64,000 nucleotides of DNA from Mycobacterium sp. IS-1590. GTDB lineage: Bacteria > Actinomycetota > Actinomycetes > Mycobacteriales > Mycobacteriaceae. Location of the stretch: contig NZ_LQIW01000045.1 in the NCBI RefSeq assembly GCF_001500025.1, forward strand, positions 248,001-312,000. The letters run 5' to 3'. Positions 1 through 8,429 of this stretch are shown here, piece by piece; the stretch's first letter is position 1, and every line of letters begins with the position of its first letter. The translations under genes were made by a program, and so were the position numbers. The notes beneath the pieces were generated by a model, which was given only the letters and a program-made list of their open reading frames with translations, was not told the origin of the DNA and did not search any database.

Positions 1-147
1 CAGCAGCGGAAACAGCGAGACGAACGCGTAGTAGGTGATCAGCGCCGCGAGATATCCACCTTGGTCGTCGACGTATTTGTAGATCACGGCGATGACGAAG
101 CCGACGCGGCGGTTTCGTCGCTGCAGCCGGTCGAGCCAGCCCACCAT
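1..147 (-). CDS. YihY/BrkB-family membrane protein, 5' part only
   Basis: The minus-strand reading frame starts at ATG 147 and runs off the left edge of the window, giving 49 residues. It begins MVGWLDRLQRRNRRVGF and continues with a conserved stretch (YKYVDDQGGYLAALITYY) that is typical of the N-terminus and first membrane segment of YihY/BrkB inner-membrane proteins. The family was once called ribonuclease BN and its role is poorly known. The gene reads away from the neighbouring polymerase and its C-terminus is not visible. The family call rests on the N-terminus only. Confidence 0.7.
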   Translation of the reverse strand, partial: MVGWLDRLQRRNRRVGFVIAVIYKYVDDQGGYLAALITYYAFVSLFPLL

Positions 148-209
148 GTGCGGACCCCCTCGGCCGGATCAGCGCTGATGAGCTCGGCGATACCCGATTC
201 GCGACAAGG

Positions 210-1172
210 TCAATCCAGGCCCGCCCGGCGCGCTCGCGCGCGGCGCTTGCCCTCGTGCATCGCGGCCACCCGCGCCACGGGAATGGTGCGGCCCTGATCG
301 ATCAGGTCTACCGGCAACCTCTGCGGCGCCGGCATCGCCTGGGCCCACGGGTCGCGGCCGGCGAGGGCGTCGATCGCGGTGTGCACGGTGAAGTCCGCGG
401 GACTGATACGGTCCAGGTCCGCCCAGTCGACCGGGAACGACACCGGAGTCCCCGGTCGCAGCCGCGGGCTGTAGGCGGCCACGACCGTCGCACCGCCTGA
501 GCGGGTCGAGTCGATGAACACCTTGCCCTTGCGATCCTCGACGATGAAGGCCGTTGTCGCGGTCGAGGGATCGAGCGACTCGGCGCGGGCGGCCAGGGCG
601 CGCGTGGCCGCGGCGACATCGTCGACCGGCGCGCTGTCGTCGAGCGGAACAAAGACGTGTACGCCCTTGGCGCCGCTCGTCTTCACCGCGCCGGTCAGCC
701 CGCAATCGGAAAGCGCCTGCCGGACAAGGTGGGCGGCGGTGGCGACGGCGTTGAAGTCGCTCCCGGGTGGTGGGTCCAGGTCCAGCACCAGATGTGTTGG
801 GCGATAGATGTTGTCGGCCAGTCCGAGCGTCGGGTGGTATTCGACTGCGCGCTGGTTGGCCATCCACAGCAACGTTCGCCGGTCGTCGCACAGGGCATAG
901 CGCACTTCGCGGTGGGAGGACTCCGCCCACATCGAGACGGTCTTGACCCAATCCGGGGTGTACTTCGGCACGTTCTTCTGCATGAACGGCGCCCGCCCGC
1001 GCAGTACCCGCAACACCGTGAGCGGTCGCCCCGCCAGACCGGGCAGTATTCGGTCGGACACCGCGTCGAGGTAATCGATCAGTTCGCGCTTGGTGGCGCC
1101 CGCATCCGGCGTCAACGGCTGGTCCAAGTTGGTGAGCTCGATGCCGGCGCGCTGCTCCTCGGCGTTCACCAC
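210..1172 (-). CDS. LigD-type primase-polymerase (NHEJ polymerase domain), stand-alone
   Basis: This 320-residue protein is a free-standing copy of the polymerase module found in bacterial LigD, an archaeo-eukaryotic primase (PrimPol) fold. The metal-binding pair is visible as DLD at residues 131-133, and the nucleotide-binding SGAKGVH motif lies at 166-172. Mycobacteria carry stand-alone LigD-Pol homologues (PolD1, PolD2) that act in gap filling and base-excision repair. No ligase or nuclease domain is present. A second, longer homologue lies at 7130-8374, so this one is probably PolD1-like or an extra paralogue; which of the two cannot be decided from sequence reading alone. Confidence 0.9.
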   Translation of the reverse strand: MVNAEEQRAGIELTNLDQPLTPDAGATKRELIDYLDAVSDRILPGLAGRPLTVLRVLRGRAPFMQKNVPKYTPDWVKTVSMWAESSHREVRYALCDDRRTLLWMANQRAVEYHPTLGLADNIYRPTHLVLDLDPPPGSDFNAVATAAHLVRQALSDCGLTGAVKTSGAKGVHVFVPLDDSAPVDDVAAATRALAARAESLDPSTATTAFIVEDRKGKVFIDSTRSGGATVVAAYSPRLRPGTPVSFPVDWADLDRISPADFTVHTAIDALAGRDPWAQAMPAPQRLPVDLIDQGRTIPVARVAAMHEGKRRARARRAGLD

Positions 1173-1197
1173 TTCACTCTAGGTATGAAATCCGCGA

Positions 1198-2232
1198 TCA
1201 GATGGACAGTCGGCGGTAGCGCTGCAGCCGCCGGACGCCTGCCGCGGACGCGGCGCCGTCGTGTTGGGCGATCGCCGATCGGAGGCGTGCGCGCACGTCG
1301 TCGACGTCGAGATGCGTCCCGATCGCGACGAGGGAGTTGGCCTGTGCGGACGACGGCGCGTTCGCGATGTGGACGGATGTGCCGACCACGTTGACCACGT
1401 AGCGGTGCGTGCGCTCGCGATACCGGATCGCGACCAGGCCCTTGAGGCGGTACACGCCCGCGGGCGGCCGCTCCAGCAGGTCGATCAGCACCGCGGGGTC
1501 GACGCAACCTTCGCTGGTGACGGTGACCGAATCGGCGTGCGCGTGGGGATGTTCGTGTCCGTCGTCGATGTCGACGAGCAGCTCCCGCAGCGAGAGCTGC
1601 CCCCCGGCCTCGGCGGATTGCGCCACGTCGTACAGCAGCGCGGGGTCGACCCGCCCGGCCGTGGCCCCGACGATGTGGACATCCGGATTACGTTCGCGCA
1701 CACGGCTTTCGATCCGTTTGAGAACCGCGTGCCGGTCTACCTCGGGGATCCGGTCGAGCTTGTTGACCACCACCAGCGACGCCGCGGCATAGCGGGCAGG
1801 GGCGGTGAGGTGGTCGTCGACGGTGTCGAAATGGGTTGCCGCGTCGATGACATCGACGACGCCGCCCGGCCGCACGCGGTCCACCCCGCTGAACCGGATG
1901 ATCCGCGAGATCGCGATCGGGTCGGCAATGCCGCTGGCCTCGATGATGATGGCGTCCAGACCGAGTTTTGGATCGGCGAGTTTGGCAAGCGCATCGTCGA
2001 GGCCGCCGTCGTCGGGGAGGCAGCAGATACACCCTCCCGCGATCGAGGCCGGCTCGTCCACCTGGCCGGTCACCAGCGCCGCGTCGACATTGAGTTCGCC
2101 GAAGTCGTTGATGATGACGCCGACGCGTGCACCCGGTTGGCGCAGCACGTGGTTGAGCAGCGTGGTCTTACCCGCTCCGAGATAGCCGGTCAGGGCGATG
2201 GCCGGAATGGTCGTCGCTGTCACGCGACACAT
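1198..2232 (-). CDS. CobW/G3E-family GTPase, putative metal chaperone
   Basis: The 344-residue protein is a CobW/COG0523 G3E GTPase. Walker A is GYLGAGKTT at residues 16-24, followed by the diagnostic metal-binding CICC at 68-71, an NKLD guanine-specificity motif and a His-rich linker (GHEHPHAHA) before the CobW C-terminal domain. The family inserts or delivers metals such as Zn or Co. The open frame extends upstream to 2841, but that part is antisense to a coding gene; ATG 2232 or GTG 2223 is the sensible start. Nothing nearby identifies the client metalloprotein. Confidence 0.88.
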   Translation of the reverse strand: MCRVTATTIPAIALTGYLGAGKTTLLNHVLRQPGARVGVIINDFGELNVDAALVTGQVDEPASIAGGCICCLPDDGGLDDALAKLADPKLGLDAIIIEASGIADPIAISRIIRFSGVDRVRPGGVVDVIDAATHFDTVDDHLTAPARYAAASLVVVNKLDRIPEVDRHAVLKRIESRVRERNPDVHIVGATAGRVDPALLYDVAQSAEAGGQLSLRELLVDIDDGHEHPHAHADSVTVTSEGCVDPAVLIDLLERPPAGVYRLKGLVAIRYRERTHRYVVNVVGTSVHIANAPSSAQANSLVAIGTHLDVDDVRARLRSAIAQHDGAASAAGVRRLQRYRRLSI

Positions 2233-2319
2233 GATTGCAGCGGTGCGGCCTGTGCGTCCGCCCACAGGTGTTTCGGACCCCCGCAGACGTGGAACCTTCA
2301 CGCGTGAGAGGAGGCCCGA

Positions 2320-2868
2320 ATGACGGACCACGATAAGGCCGGCCAGGCACGCGAAGGCCTGGTCGACTCGGTGAAGGGCAAGGCCAAGGAGATCTTCGGC
2401 GCGATCACCGGAAACGACTCGCTGACCGCCGAAGGCCAACTTCAGCAGGCCGAGGCCGAACGCCGCAAAGAAGCCAACACGATCGATGCGGTCGCCGATG
2501 CCGAGGCACGCGAAGCCCGCGACGACGTCGTGGAGGCCAAGCGCGAAGGCGCCAAGGAGCGCACCGCGGTGAACGCCGAAGCGGCCGCTGAAAAGGGTGC
2601 GGTGGAGAACCAGAAGGCGGCCCAGAAGCGTGCCGCCGAAGCGGCCGCACACCAGCAGCTCGATCGGGAGCGCACGCAGGCCGAGATCGACGCTGAGCGC
2701 AAGGCACGTGAGGCCAAAGCCGAGCAGCGGGCCGAAGTGCATGACGCCGACACTCAGCTCGCCGACGCGCTGGAACAACACCGCGAAGCGGTCGAGGAAT
2801 CGGCGAGCGCGAAAGCCGAAGCGGCCCGTATCCGCCGCCAAGCCGACAACCTCAACGACAACGCCTGA
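2320..2868 (+). CDS. CsbD-like stress protein with charged coiled-coil tail
   Basis: This 182-residue protein opens with a CsbD-like segment (GLVDSVKGKAKEIFGAITGNDSL...EGQLQQ, about residues 13-45), a small helical domain found in stress-inducible proteins. The rest is a long Ala/Glu/Lys-rich helix with heptad-like charge patterning. CsbD-domain proteins of this kind in mycobacteria have been named microaggregate-binding proteins. It is followed after 25 bases by a second coiled-coil gene on the same strand, probably in one transcript. It is divergent from the CobW gene across an 87-base gap. Its molecular role is unknown. Confidence 0.8.
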   Translation: MTDHDKAGQAREGLVDSVKGKAKEIFGAITGNDSLTAEGQLQQAEAERRKEANTIDAVADAEAREARDDVVEAKREGAKERTAVNAEAAAEKGAVENQKAAQKRAAEAAAHQQLDRERTQAEIDAERKAREAKAEQRAEVHDADTQLADALEQHREAVEESASAKAEAARIRRQADNLNDNA

Positions 2869-2893
2869 TCAGGGCACGAAAAGGAGCTTGACC

Positions 2894-3559
2894 ATGAGCC
2901 TCACCGCTATTCCGAAGGCGGTGCTGAGACTTCAGTACCAGGTGGCCCGCGTGCCACTGCAGTTGATCGACGATCGGTTCGTCGCGCGGATGGACGACGA
3001 AGCGCCCGCCCGGCTGTTCTACGAGCGTTCGCTGGGGATGCTGGACACCGCGGTCGGTGCCGCACTGGGCGATCACGAGCTGCAGAAGCGGGGCGCCACC
3101 CTCGTCGAGCGCAGCGATGCGTTGCGCCGCGCGGCCGAACTCGACGCGGCCGCCGACGAGAACGTCAAGCAGGCGGGCAGGGAGCTGAATGTGACCCGCG
3201 AGAAGGCGCTGCAGGACAAGCAGGAGGCGTTCGAGGAAACCGAGGCCGAGGCCCGCCAGGCGCGCACCGAGGCACAGCAGCGTAAGCGCGCCGCGGTCGA
3301 AAAGGCCGAGAAGAAGATCGTCGAGGACAAGAAGAAGGCCGACGAGATCGCCGAGCAACGCAAGAAGAACGTCGAGACCGCCGAGCGCCGCGAAGAAGAG
3401 CAGATCGAGGCGGCTGAGCGCAGTGCCGCGAAGGTGGCCAGCGTCAAGATGGCCGATGCGCAGGACAAGCGCGTCCATGCGGCGGCGACGCGTGCCCAGG
3501 CGGACAAGATCGACGACCTCGCCGACGCCGAGAAAGAGAAACGGCAAGCCGATCGCTAG
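2894..3559 (+). CDS. Coiled-coil protein annotated as IF2-like in mycobacteria
   Basis: ATG 2894 is preceded by the strong ribosome-binding site AAAAGGAG at 2879-2886, giving 221 residues. About 70 N-terminal residues (MSLTAIPKAVLRLQYQ...) could form a small globular or amphipathic region. The remainder is a highly charged continuous coiled coil rich in Glu, Lys, Arg and Ala. Mycobacterial homologues are often labelled IF2-family from low-complexity similarity, but no GTPase domain is present and a role in translation initiation is not supported. It is probably co-transcribed with the CsbD-like gene. Its stop TAG (3557-3559) abuts the stop of the convergent permease. Confidence 0.72.
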   Translation: MSLTAIPKAVLRLQYQVARVPLQLIDDRFVARMDDEAPARLFYERSLGMLDTAVGAALGDHELQKRGATLVERSDALRRAAELDAAADENVKQAGRELNVTREKALQDKQEAFEETEAEARQARTEAQQRKRAAVEKAEKKIVEDKKKADEIAEQRKKNVETAERREEEQIEAAERSAAKVASVKMADAQDKRVHAAATRAQADKIDDLADAEKEKRQADR

Positions 3560-4978
3560 CTAGGACGAGATCCCGAGCAGCGACTCGATCCAGCCTCGCG
3601 CGAAGTACAGCAGGAAGCCCGCGGCGACCACCCACAACAGTGGGCTGATCTCGCGGGCTTTTCCTGCTGCCGACCGCAGAATCACCCACGAGATGAAGCC
3701 GACGCCGATGCCGTTGGCGATCGAGTACGAGAACGGCATCGTCGCCACCGTCAGCACCACGGGTAGCGCAACCGAGAACTCGGAGATGTCGATGTGGCGC
3801 AGGTGCGACACCATCATCGCCCCGACGACCACCAGCGCGGCCGCGGCCACTTCCGTCGGCACCACCGACGCCAGCGGCGAGATGAACATCGCGGCGAGGA
3901 ACAGCACGCCGGTCACGATGTTGGCCAGCCCGGTCCTGGCGCCCTCGCCGATGCCCGCACCCGACTCGACGAACACCGTGTTCGACGAGGCCGACGATGC
4001 GCCGCCCACCACGGCGCCCGCGCCTTCGACGATCAGCGCCGCTCGCAGGCGGGGGAAGGTGCCCTTGTCGTCGGCGAGTCCGGCCTCGCGGGACAGGCCC
4101 GTGAAGGTGCCCATCGCGTCGAAGAAGTTCGCGAACACGAGGGTGAACACGAACATGGTCGCGGCGATCACGCCGATACGGCCGAAGCTGTCCATGCTGA
4201 AGGCGCCGACGAGGGAGAGGTCGGGAAGGGCGAACGGTGAGCCCGACAGGGTGGGAACCGACAGGCTCCACCCACCGGGTTCGTCGACGGCCGACCCGAG
4301 GTGCCAGATCGACTCGATCACGACCGCGACGACGGTACCGGCGATGAGTCCGATCAGTATGCCGCCCCGCACTTTTCGGGCCACCATCACGCCCGTCAGC
4401 AGCAGCGTGAAGGCGAAGACGACGGTGGGCACGGTGCTGATGGAGCCGCTGCCGTTGCCGCCGAGGCCGACCGGCGGCGAGGCCACGCCGGTCGACCCGA
4501 TGAACCCCGCATCGACGAGGCCGATGAACAGGATGAAAAGCCCGATACCTGCCGTGATGGCGAGCTTCAGCTGCATCGGCACGGCGTCGAATACCAGCCG
4601 GCGCAATCCGGTCGCCGCCAGTACGACGATGATCAGCCCGTTGATCACCACCAGTCCCATGGCCTCGGCCCAGGTGAGGGAGCCGACGAGCGTCGTCGCG
4701 ACGAACGAGTTGATGCCGAGGCCGGCGGCGAACGCGAACGGCATCCGAGCGATGAGGCCGAACAAGATCGTCATCACGCCCGCCGCCAGCGCGGTCACCG
4801 CCGAAACCTCGGCGAACTGCAGGCGATCGCCGGTGACATCCTCCGGACTGGACAGGATGATCGGGTTCAGCACGATGATGTAGGCCATCGCGATGAACGT
4901 GACGAGACCGCCGCGGGCCTCCGCGCCGACCGTCGTTCCACGCGCCGAGATCTCGAAGAAGCGGTCGAGGCGGTTCAT
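3560..4978 (-). CDS. NCS2-family purine/xanthine permease (AzgA-like)
   Basis: This 472-residue polytopic membrane protein begins FFEISARGTTVGAEARGG and carries the GLVTFIAMAYIIVLNP segment characteristic of AzgA-type guanine/hypoxanthine permeases of the NCS2 superfamily. About 12-14 hydrophobic segments are spread along it, and NSFVATTLVG follows the first helices. The substrate is likely a purine base taken up by proton symport, but the exact base is not deducible. A MarR-type regulator ends three bases upstream on the same strand, so the two are probably one operon with the regulator first. Confidence 0.87.
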   Translation of the reverse strand: MNRLDRFFEISARGTTVGAEARGGLVTFIAMAYIIVLNPIILSSPEDVTGDRLQFAEVSAVTALAAGVMTILFGLIARMPFAFAAGLGINSFVATTLVGSLTWAEAMGLVVINGLIIVVLAATGLRRLVFDAVPMQLKLAITAGIGLFILFIGLVDAGFIGSTGVASPPVGLGGNGSGSISTVPTVVFAFTLLLTGVMVARKVRGGILIGLIAGTVVAVVIESIWHLGSAVDEPGGWSLSVPTLSGSPFALPDLSLVGAFSMDSFGRIGVIAATMFVFTLVFANFFDAMGTFTGLSREAGLADDKGTFPRLRAALIVEGAGAVVGGASSASSNTVFVESGAGIGEGARTGLANIVTGVLFLAAMFISPLASVVPTEVAAAALVVVGAMMVSHLRHIDISEFSVALPVVLTVATMPFSYSIANGIGVGFISWVILRSAAGKAREISPLLWVVAAGFLLYFARGWIESLLGISS

Positions 4979-4981
4979 CCC

Positions 4982-5422
4982 TCAGACCCTATGGGTGTCC
5001 TCGACACCCGTCATCTCGTGCAGGGCGCGCAGGAACGCTCGCCGGTCGGCGGGCGACAGCACCGAAAGCAACCGCTCCTCTCCGCGCTGAATCTGCGCCT
5101 GCACCGAATCCTTTAGAGCGCGGCCGGTTTCGGTGATCGCCAGCAGCCGCACACGCCGGTCGGCCGGGTCGGGGCTCCGCTCGATATAGCCCCGCTCCTG
5201 GAGTTCGTCGAGCGTGGGGATGATCCGGGTCTTGTCGGCGCCGATGGCCTCGGCGAGCGCGGCTTGGGTGCGCACCGGGGATTCGTCGAGCGCCGACAGC
5301 ACGCTGTAGCCCCACATCGAGACGCCGTGTTCGGCGAGCACGGGGGTCTCCAGGGCGATCAGCCGACGCAGTAGCGGGGCGAGCATCGCCGCGAGGTCCC
5401 GTCGTCGCGGCTTGGGCGGCAT
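4982..5422 (-). CDS. MarR-family transcriptional regulator
   Basis: This 146-residue protein has the MarR winged-helix layout: N-terminal dimerisation helix, recognition region (RTQAALAEAIGADKTRIIPTL), and the wing with the hallmark DPADRRVRLLAIT. It sits upstream of and co-directional with the purine permease (three-base gap) and divergent from a TIGR03086 gene. The short AT-rich gap at 5423-5473 (GTTGACCAATAATAAGCTAA) is the obvious place for autoregulation. The ligand is unknown. Confidence 0.88.
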   Translation of the reverse strand: MPPKPRRRDLAAMLAPLLRRLIALETPVLAEHGVSMWGYSVLSALDESPVRTQAALAEAIGADKTRIIPTLDELQERGYIERSPDPADRRVRLLAITETGRALKDSVQAQIQRGEERLLSVLSPADRRAFLRALHEMTGVEDTHRV

Positions 5423-5473
5423 GGAGGGATATTAAGCGTTGACCAATAATAAGCTAACATATATCGTAAGCAG

Positions 5474-6109
5474 ATGCATACAATAAACGATCCGCGACCC
5501 TTCCACCGAACAGCGATCAACGCCACCGTTGATGTCGTCTCGCGAGTGACGGCCGACGATCTCGCTCGTCCGACCCCGTGTCAGGGGTGGGACCTTTTCG
5601 AGTTGCTGACCCATATGACCGTGCAGCACAAGGGATTTGCCGCCGCGGCTCGAGGCGCCGGCGGCGATCTTGCGATGTGGGCGCCCATGACCGTCGCAGA
5701 GGAGGTCCGCGCCGATCCCGGGGGGACCTATGCCGCGGCGGCCGCAGAGGTGCTGGCCGCGTTCGCTGTCGAGGGCGTACTCGAGTCGACGTTCGCGTTA
5801 CCGGAGTTCGGCGAGGACGCCGCCGTTGCGGGTGCCATGGCGATCGGTTTTCATTTCGTCGACTACGTCGCACACGGGTGGGACATCGCCCGCAGCATCG
5901 ACGTGCCGTTCGGGTTGCCCGACGACGTGGTGGCGGCGGTCCTGCCACTGGCGATGGCGGTTCCCGACGGTGAGATCCGCGACGCGGACAACTCTCCGTT
6001 CGCCCGCGCTGTGGCGCCGGAGGCGGGGGAGAGCGACCTCGATCGGGTGCTACGCCACCTGGGCCGATTTCCCGGCTGGCGGGCCGAAGGCGTCACCGCG
6101 GATCGATGA
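5474..6109 (+). CDS. TIGR03086-family metal-binding protein (DinB/mycothiol-dependent fold)
   Basis: This 211-residue protein has the TIGR03086/MDMPI-N pattern: an N-terminal helix, the LARPTPCQGWDLFELLTHM segment (first metal-ligand His within it), and the second conserved block FHFVDYVAHGWDIA. The fold belongs to the DinB/YfiT superfamily, whose actinobacterial members include mycothiol-dependent maleylpyruvate isomerase, but the substrate of this subgroup is unknown. It is divergent from the MarR regulator and may be under its control. Its 3' end overlaps the convergent NYN gene by 17 bases. Confidence 0.8.
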   Translation: MHTINDPRPFHRTAINATVDVVSRVTADDLARPTPCQGWDLFELLTHMTVQHKGFAAAARGAGGDLAMWAPMTVAEEVRADPGGTYAAAAAEVLAAFAVEGVLESTFALPEFGEDAAVAGAMAIGFHFVDYVAHGWDIARSIDVPFGLPDDVVAAVLPLAMAVPDGEIRDADNSPFARAVAPEAGESDLDRVLRHLGRFPGWRAEGVTADR

Positions 6110-6467
6110 GTTCGCGCAGTCTCTCCGCCGATACGACGGACGCGCCCGCTTCGCGTACCCGCTCGGCCAGCGTGCGGTCGGACGTGGCCACGCTGATGTC
6201 GCCCGGCCGGTCGTCGGCGCGGACCAAGCGGACAATCTCATCGTCGGCCGAGTTGGGGGCCGGGTGCGGGGCATAGGCGACGGTGACGGCCGACGAGTCG
6301 ATCGGCGGCTCGGGTGGGCGTTCGAACACCACGGTGACGTCGTCACCGTGCGACCGCCACGATTCCAACCGCTCGACCAGGGTCACCATTGCGCGATGAC
6401 GGTCACGCCACCAGCCGTCGGGGCGCGATCCGATCACGTTCATACCGTCGACGATCCACCGCATCAC
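6093..6467 (-). CDS. NYN-domain (PIN-like) protein, YacP type
   Basis: The 124-residue protein begins MMRWIVDGMNVIGSRPDGWWRDR, the acidic N-terminal motif (D7, N10) of NYN/YacP-like PIN-fold domains, and has a central conserved Asp block (NSADDEIVRL) and a second one (VATSDRTLAERV). The family is predicted to be a metal-dependent RNase related to YacP/Rae1. ATG 6467 and 6464 are both possible starts. The 3' end overlaps the convergent TIGR03086 gene by 17 bases. RNA substrates are unknown. Confidence 0.8.
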   Translation of the reverse strand: MMRWIVDGMNVIGSRPDGWWRDRHRAMVTLVERLESWRSHGDDVTVVFERPPEPPIDSSAVTVAYAPHPAPNSADDEIVRLVRADDRPGDISVATSDRTLAERVREAGASVVSAERLRELIDPR

Positions 6468-6523
6468 ATGTCGAGGAGCGGCGTCGGCCGGGTGGCGGGG
6501 CCGGTTCAGTAGGCGTGGCCGGT

Positions 6524-6556
6524 CTGCTTGGCCGCCGGATGCCGACGGCCAAGCAG
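6524..6556 (-). terminator. Strong hairpin downstream of the STAS gene
   Basis: The arm CTGCTTGGCCGCCGG (6524-6538) and its partner CCGACGGCCAAGCAG (6542-6556) pair over 15 positions with one mismatch around a 3-base loop. The hairpin lies in the 133-base gap downstream of the minus-strand STAS gene and upstream of the NYN gene. It has no clear U-tract, as is common for mycobacterial terminators. A role in insulating the NYN gene from STAS transcription is inferred. Confidence 0.6.
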
Positions 6557-6600
6557 GTAACCGAGCCAGCGAATATCGAGTAGCACCTGGTCGCCTTCCG

Positions 6601-7011
6601 CTATGCGGTCTTCTGGGTCAACAGCGGCAGTAGTCGACGCCGTTTCTCGATGCTCTCCGCGAAACGATGAAGCGCATCGGGTACCGATCCGGCGACCGGA
6701 ACGCTCACGCCGGAACTGTGAAGCACTCGTTGCACTTCATCACTGGCAATCACGGCCCAATCCACCTCGGTGTGATAGCAGCACTCATCGACGTCGTACA
6801 TGAGCGAAATGAGTTGCTCCGCACACGAAGTCACTCCGCTCAGATCGAGGATGAACGGCTTCTCGGCCAAGACAAATCTGCGGACGAACGCGGTGATCCG
6901 TTCAATGTTCTGGTCATTGAGGATGCCGTCGACCGTCACGACCGTTGCCAGCTGGCGGCACACCGCATGAAGCTGGGCCCCGGCGCAGTCGAATGTCGGA
7001 TTTCCGTACAT
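6601..7011 (-). CDS. Stand-alone STAS-domain protein (anti-sigma antagonist-like)
   Basis: An upstream ATG exists at 7029, but a GAGGAGG ribosome-binding site lies within it, just before ATG 7011, so the start is set there (136 residues). The body has a STAS-like beta-alpha pattern (EKPFILDLSGVTSCAEQL) in place of the usual DSSGLG phosphosite. In this position it has T-S-C-A, so it may be regulated by Ser or Thr in that motif or not phosphorylated at all. No kinase or phosphatase lies next to it; a partner-switch set is present at 54-58 kb. The C-terminus is Arg/Leu-rich. The family call is moderate. Confidence 0.65.
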   Translation of the reverse strand: MYGNPTFDCAGAQLHAVCRQLATVVTVDGILNDQNIERITAFVRRFVLAEKPFILDLSGVTSCAEQLISLMYDVDECCYHTEVDWAVIASDEVQRVLHSSGVSVPVAGSVPDALHRFAESIEKRRRLLPLLTQKTA

Positions 7012-7129
7012 CACCGCCTCCTCGATCATTCAGCTTCGATGGAGCCCAACTTATGCGGCGAGATTAAGGCAAGCGCCAACGACGGCTAATACTTTGGTAA
7101 GAAGCAGATTTTGCGTTCGCTAGCAAATC

Positions 7130-8374
7130 CTAGTCGCGCCGCAGCCACTGGGGCCCGGAGTAGTTCTCCCACGGGCTGTAGTCGGCGAGCAGCTCCTCCT
7201 GCGCGGGCCGCTCGTCGTGGGGTACATGCTGCAGGTTGATCCGGATGCGGTACCAGATCGAACTGGGTCCGCGCATACCGTCGACCAGAATGTCTGCGGG
7301 CTCCAACTTTTCGGCCACCGACGGGTGCCGTCGGCGCCATTCCTCCAGCGCCGCCATCGCCTCGTCCTTGGTCTTCGTGCGGGCGATCTCGATGAGCGGC
7401 TTGGAGGAGACCCGGCGGCCGGTGCCTGCGCCCGAACGTTTGGCTCCGCGCGGCGCCCTCTCCGCCGGGCCTTGCCGGTCGGCGAGATCCAACAGCGCGT
7501 CCAGCGATCCCGCCGCATCGTCGATGCCCTCCCACGGGTCACCGAGTTCGGCGAATCGTTGCGGCACCGTCGCGATCGTGAACGCCTCCGGCCGGCAGCC
7601 GGGCACCTCGTCCCAGAGCAGCGGCGTGGACACCCGCGCGTCGGGCGTCGCGCGCACCGAATAGGCCGACGCGACGGTCCGGTCGAATGCGTTCTGGTTG
7701 AAATCGACGAAGACGCCCTCGCGCTCCTCCTTCCACCAGCGCGCGGTGGCGGCATCGGGGGCGCGACGTTCCACCTCGCGGGCCACCGCCTGCGCGGCGA
7801 GCCGGACGAACTTGAACGGCCACCGCCGCTGGATCCGGGCGTAGATGTGGAAACCCCGCGATCCCGACGTCTTGGGCCATGCCGTCAACCCGTGGTCCTC
7901 GAGTACCTCACGGGCGACCATCGCGATCTCGATGATCTGCGGCCACTCGACGCCCGGCATCGGATCGAGGTCGACGCGCAGCTCGTCGGGGTGCGCCAGA
8001 TCATCGGACCGAACCGGGTGGGGATTGAGGTCGACGCATCCGAGGTTGACCGCCCACACCAGGCCGGCGGCGTCGCGCAGCACCGCTTCGGCCGCCGACG
8101 TCCCGGATGCGTACTTCAGCTCGGCGACATCGACGAAGTCCGGCCGCTTCTTCGGGGCGCGTTTCTGGAACACCGCCTCCTCGGTGATGCCCTTGACGAA
8201 CCGCTTGAGAATCATCGGCCGGTCGCGCACACCGCGCAGGGCGCCGTCGGCGACGCTGAGGTAGTAGTGCATCAGGTCCGACTTCGTGACACCGAGATCG
8301 GGAAAGACGACCTTGTCGGGGTGGCTGATGGGCACCCGGTGACCTTCGACCTCCAGGTACTGGGGTGCGGCCAT
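7130..8374 (-). CDS. polD2: LigD-type polymerase, PolD2-like (Rv0269c type)
   Basis: This 414-residue stand-alone LigD-Pol homologue has the catalytic acidic motif DLD at residues 135-137 and SGSRGFH at 170-176. A C-terminal extension after about residue 310 (RVSSKPLIEIARTKTKDEAM...) is absent from the shorter paralogue at 210-1172. It sits divergent from fadD2, as does Rv0269c in M. tuberculosis, which supports the PolD2 assignment. The expected activity is Mn-dependent, ribonucleotide-preferring gap filling and primer extension. The divergent intergenic region is only 55 bases. Confidence 0.88.
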   Translation of the reverse strand: MAAPQYLEVEGHRVPISHPDKVVFPDLGVTKSDLMHYYLSVADGALRGVRDRPMILKRFVKGITEEAVFQKRAPKKRPDFVDVAELKYASGTSAAEAVLRDAAGLVWAVNLGCVDLNPHPVRSDDLAHPDELRVDLDPMPGVEWPQIIEIAMVAREVLEDHGLTAWPKTSGSRGFHIYARIQRRWPFKFVRLAAQAVAREVERRAPDAATARWWKEEREGVFVDFNQNAFDRTVASAYSVRATPDARVSTPLLWDEVPGCRPEAFTIATVPQRFAELGDPWEGIDDAAGSLDALLDLADRQGPAERAPRGAKRSGAGTGRRVSSKPLIEIARTKTKDEAMAALEEWRRRHPSVAEKLEPADILVDGMRGPSSIWYRIRINLQHVPHDERPAQEELLADYSPWENYSGPQWLRRD

Positions 8375-8429
8375 AGCGTCATGCTAGTTTCCCGGCCGCA
8401 CTGCGACGCGGGTCACATATTGTGGGGAC

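Noticed and set aside
2233..2841. N-terminal extension of the CobW frame
   Set aside because: It runs antisense through the CsbD-like gene and lacks relation to CobW proteins; a good internal start exists at 2232.
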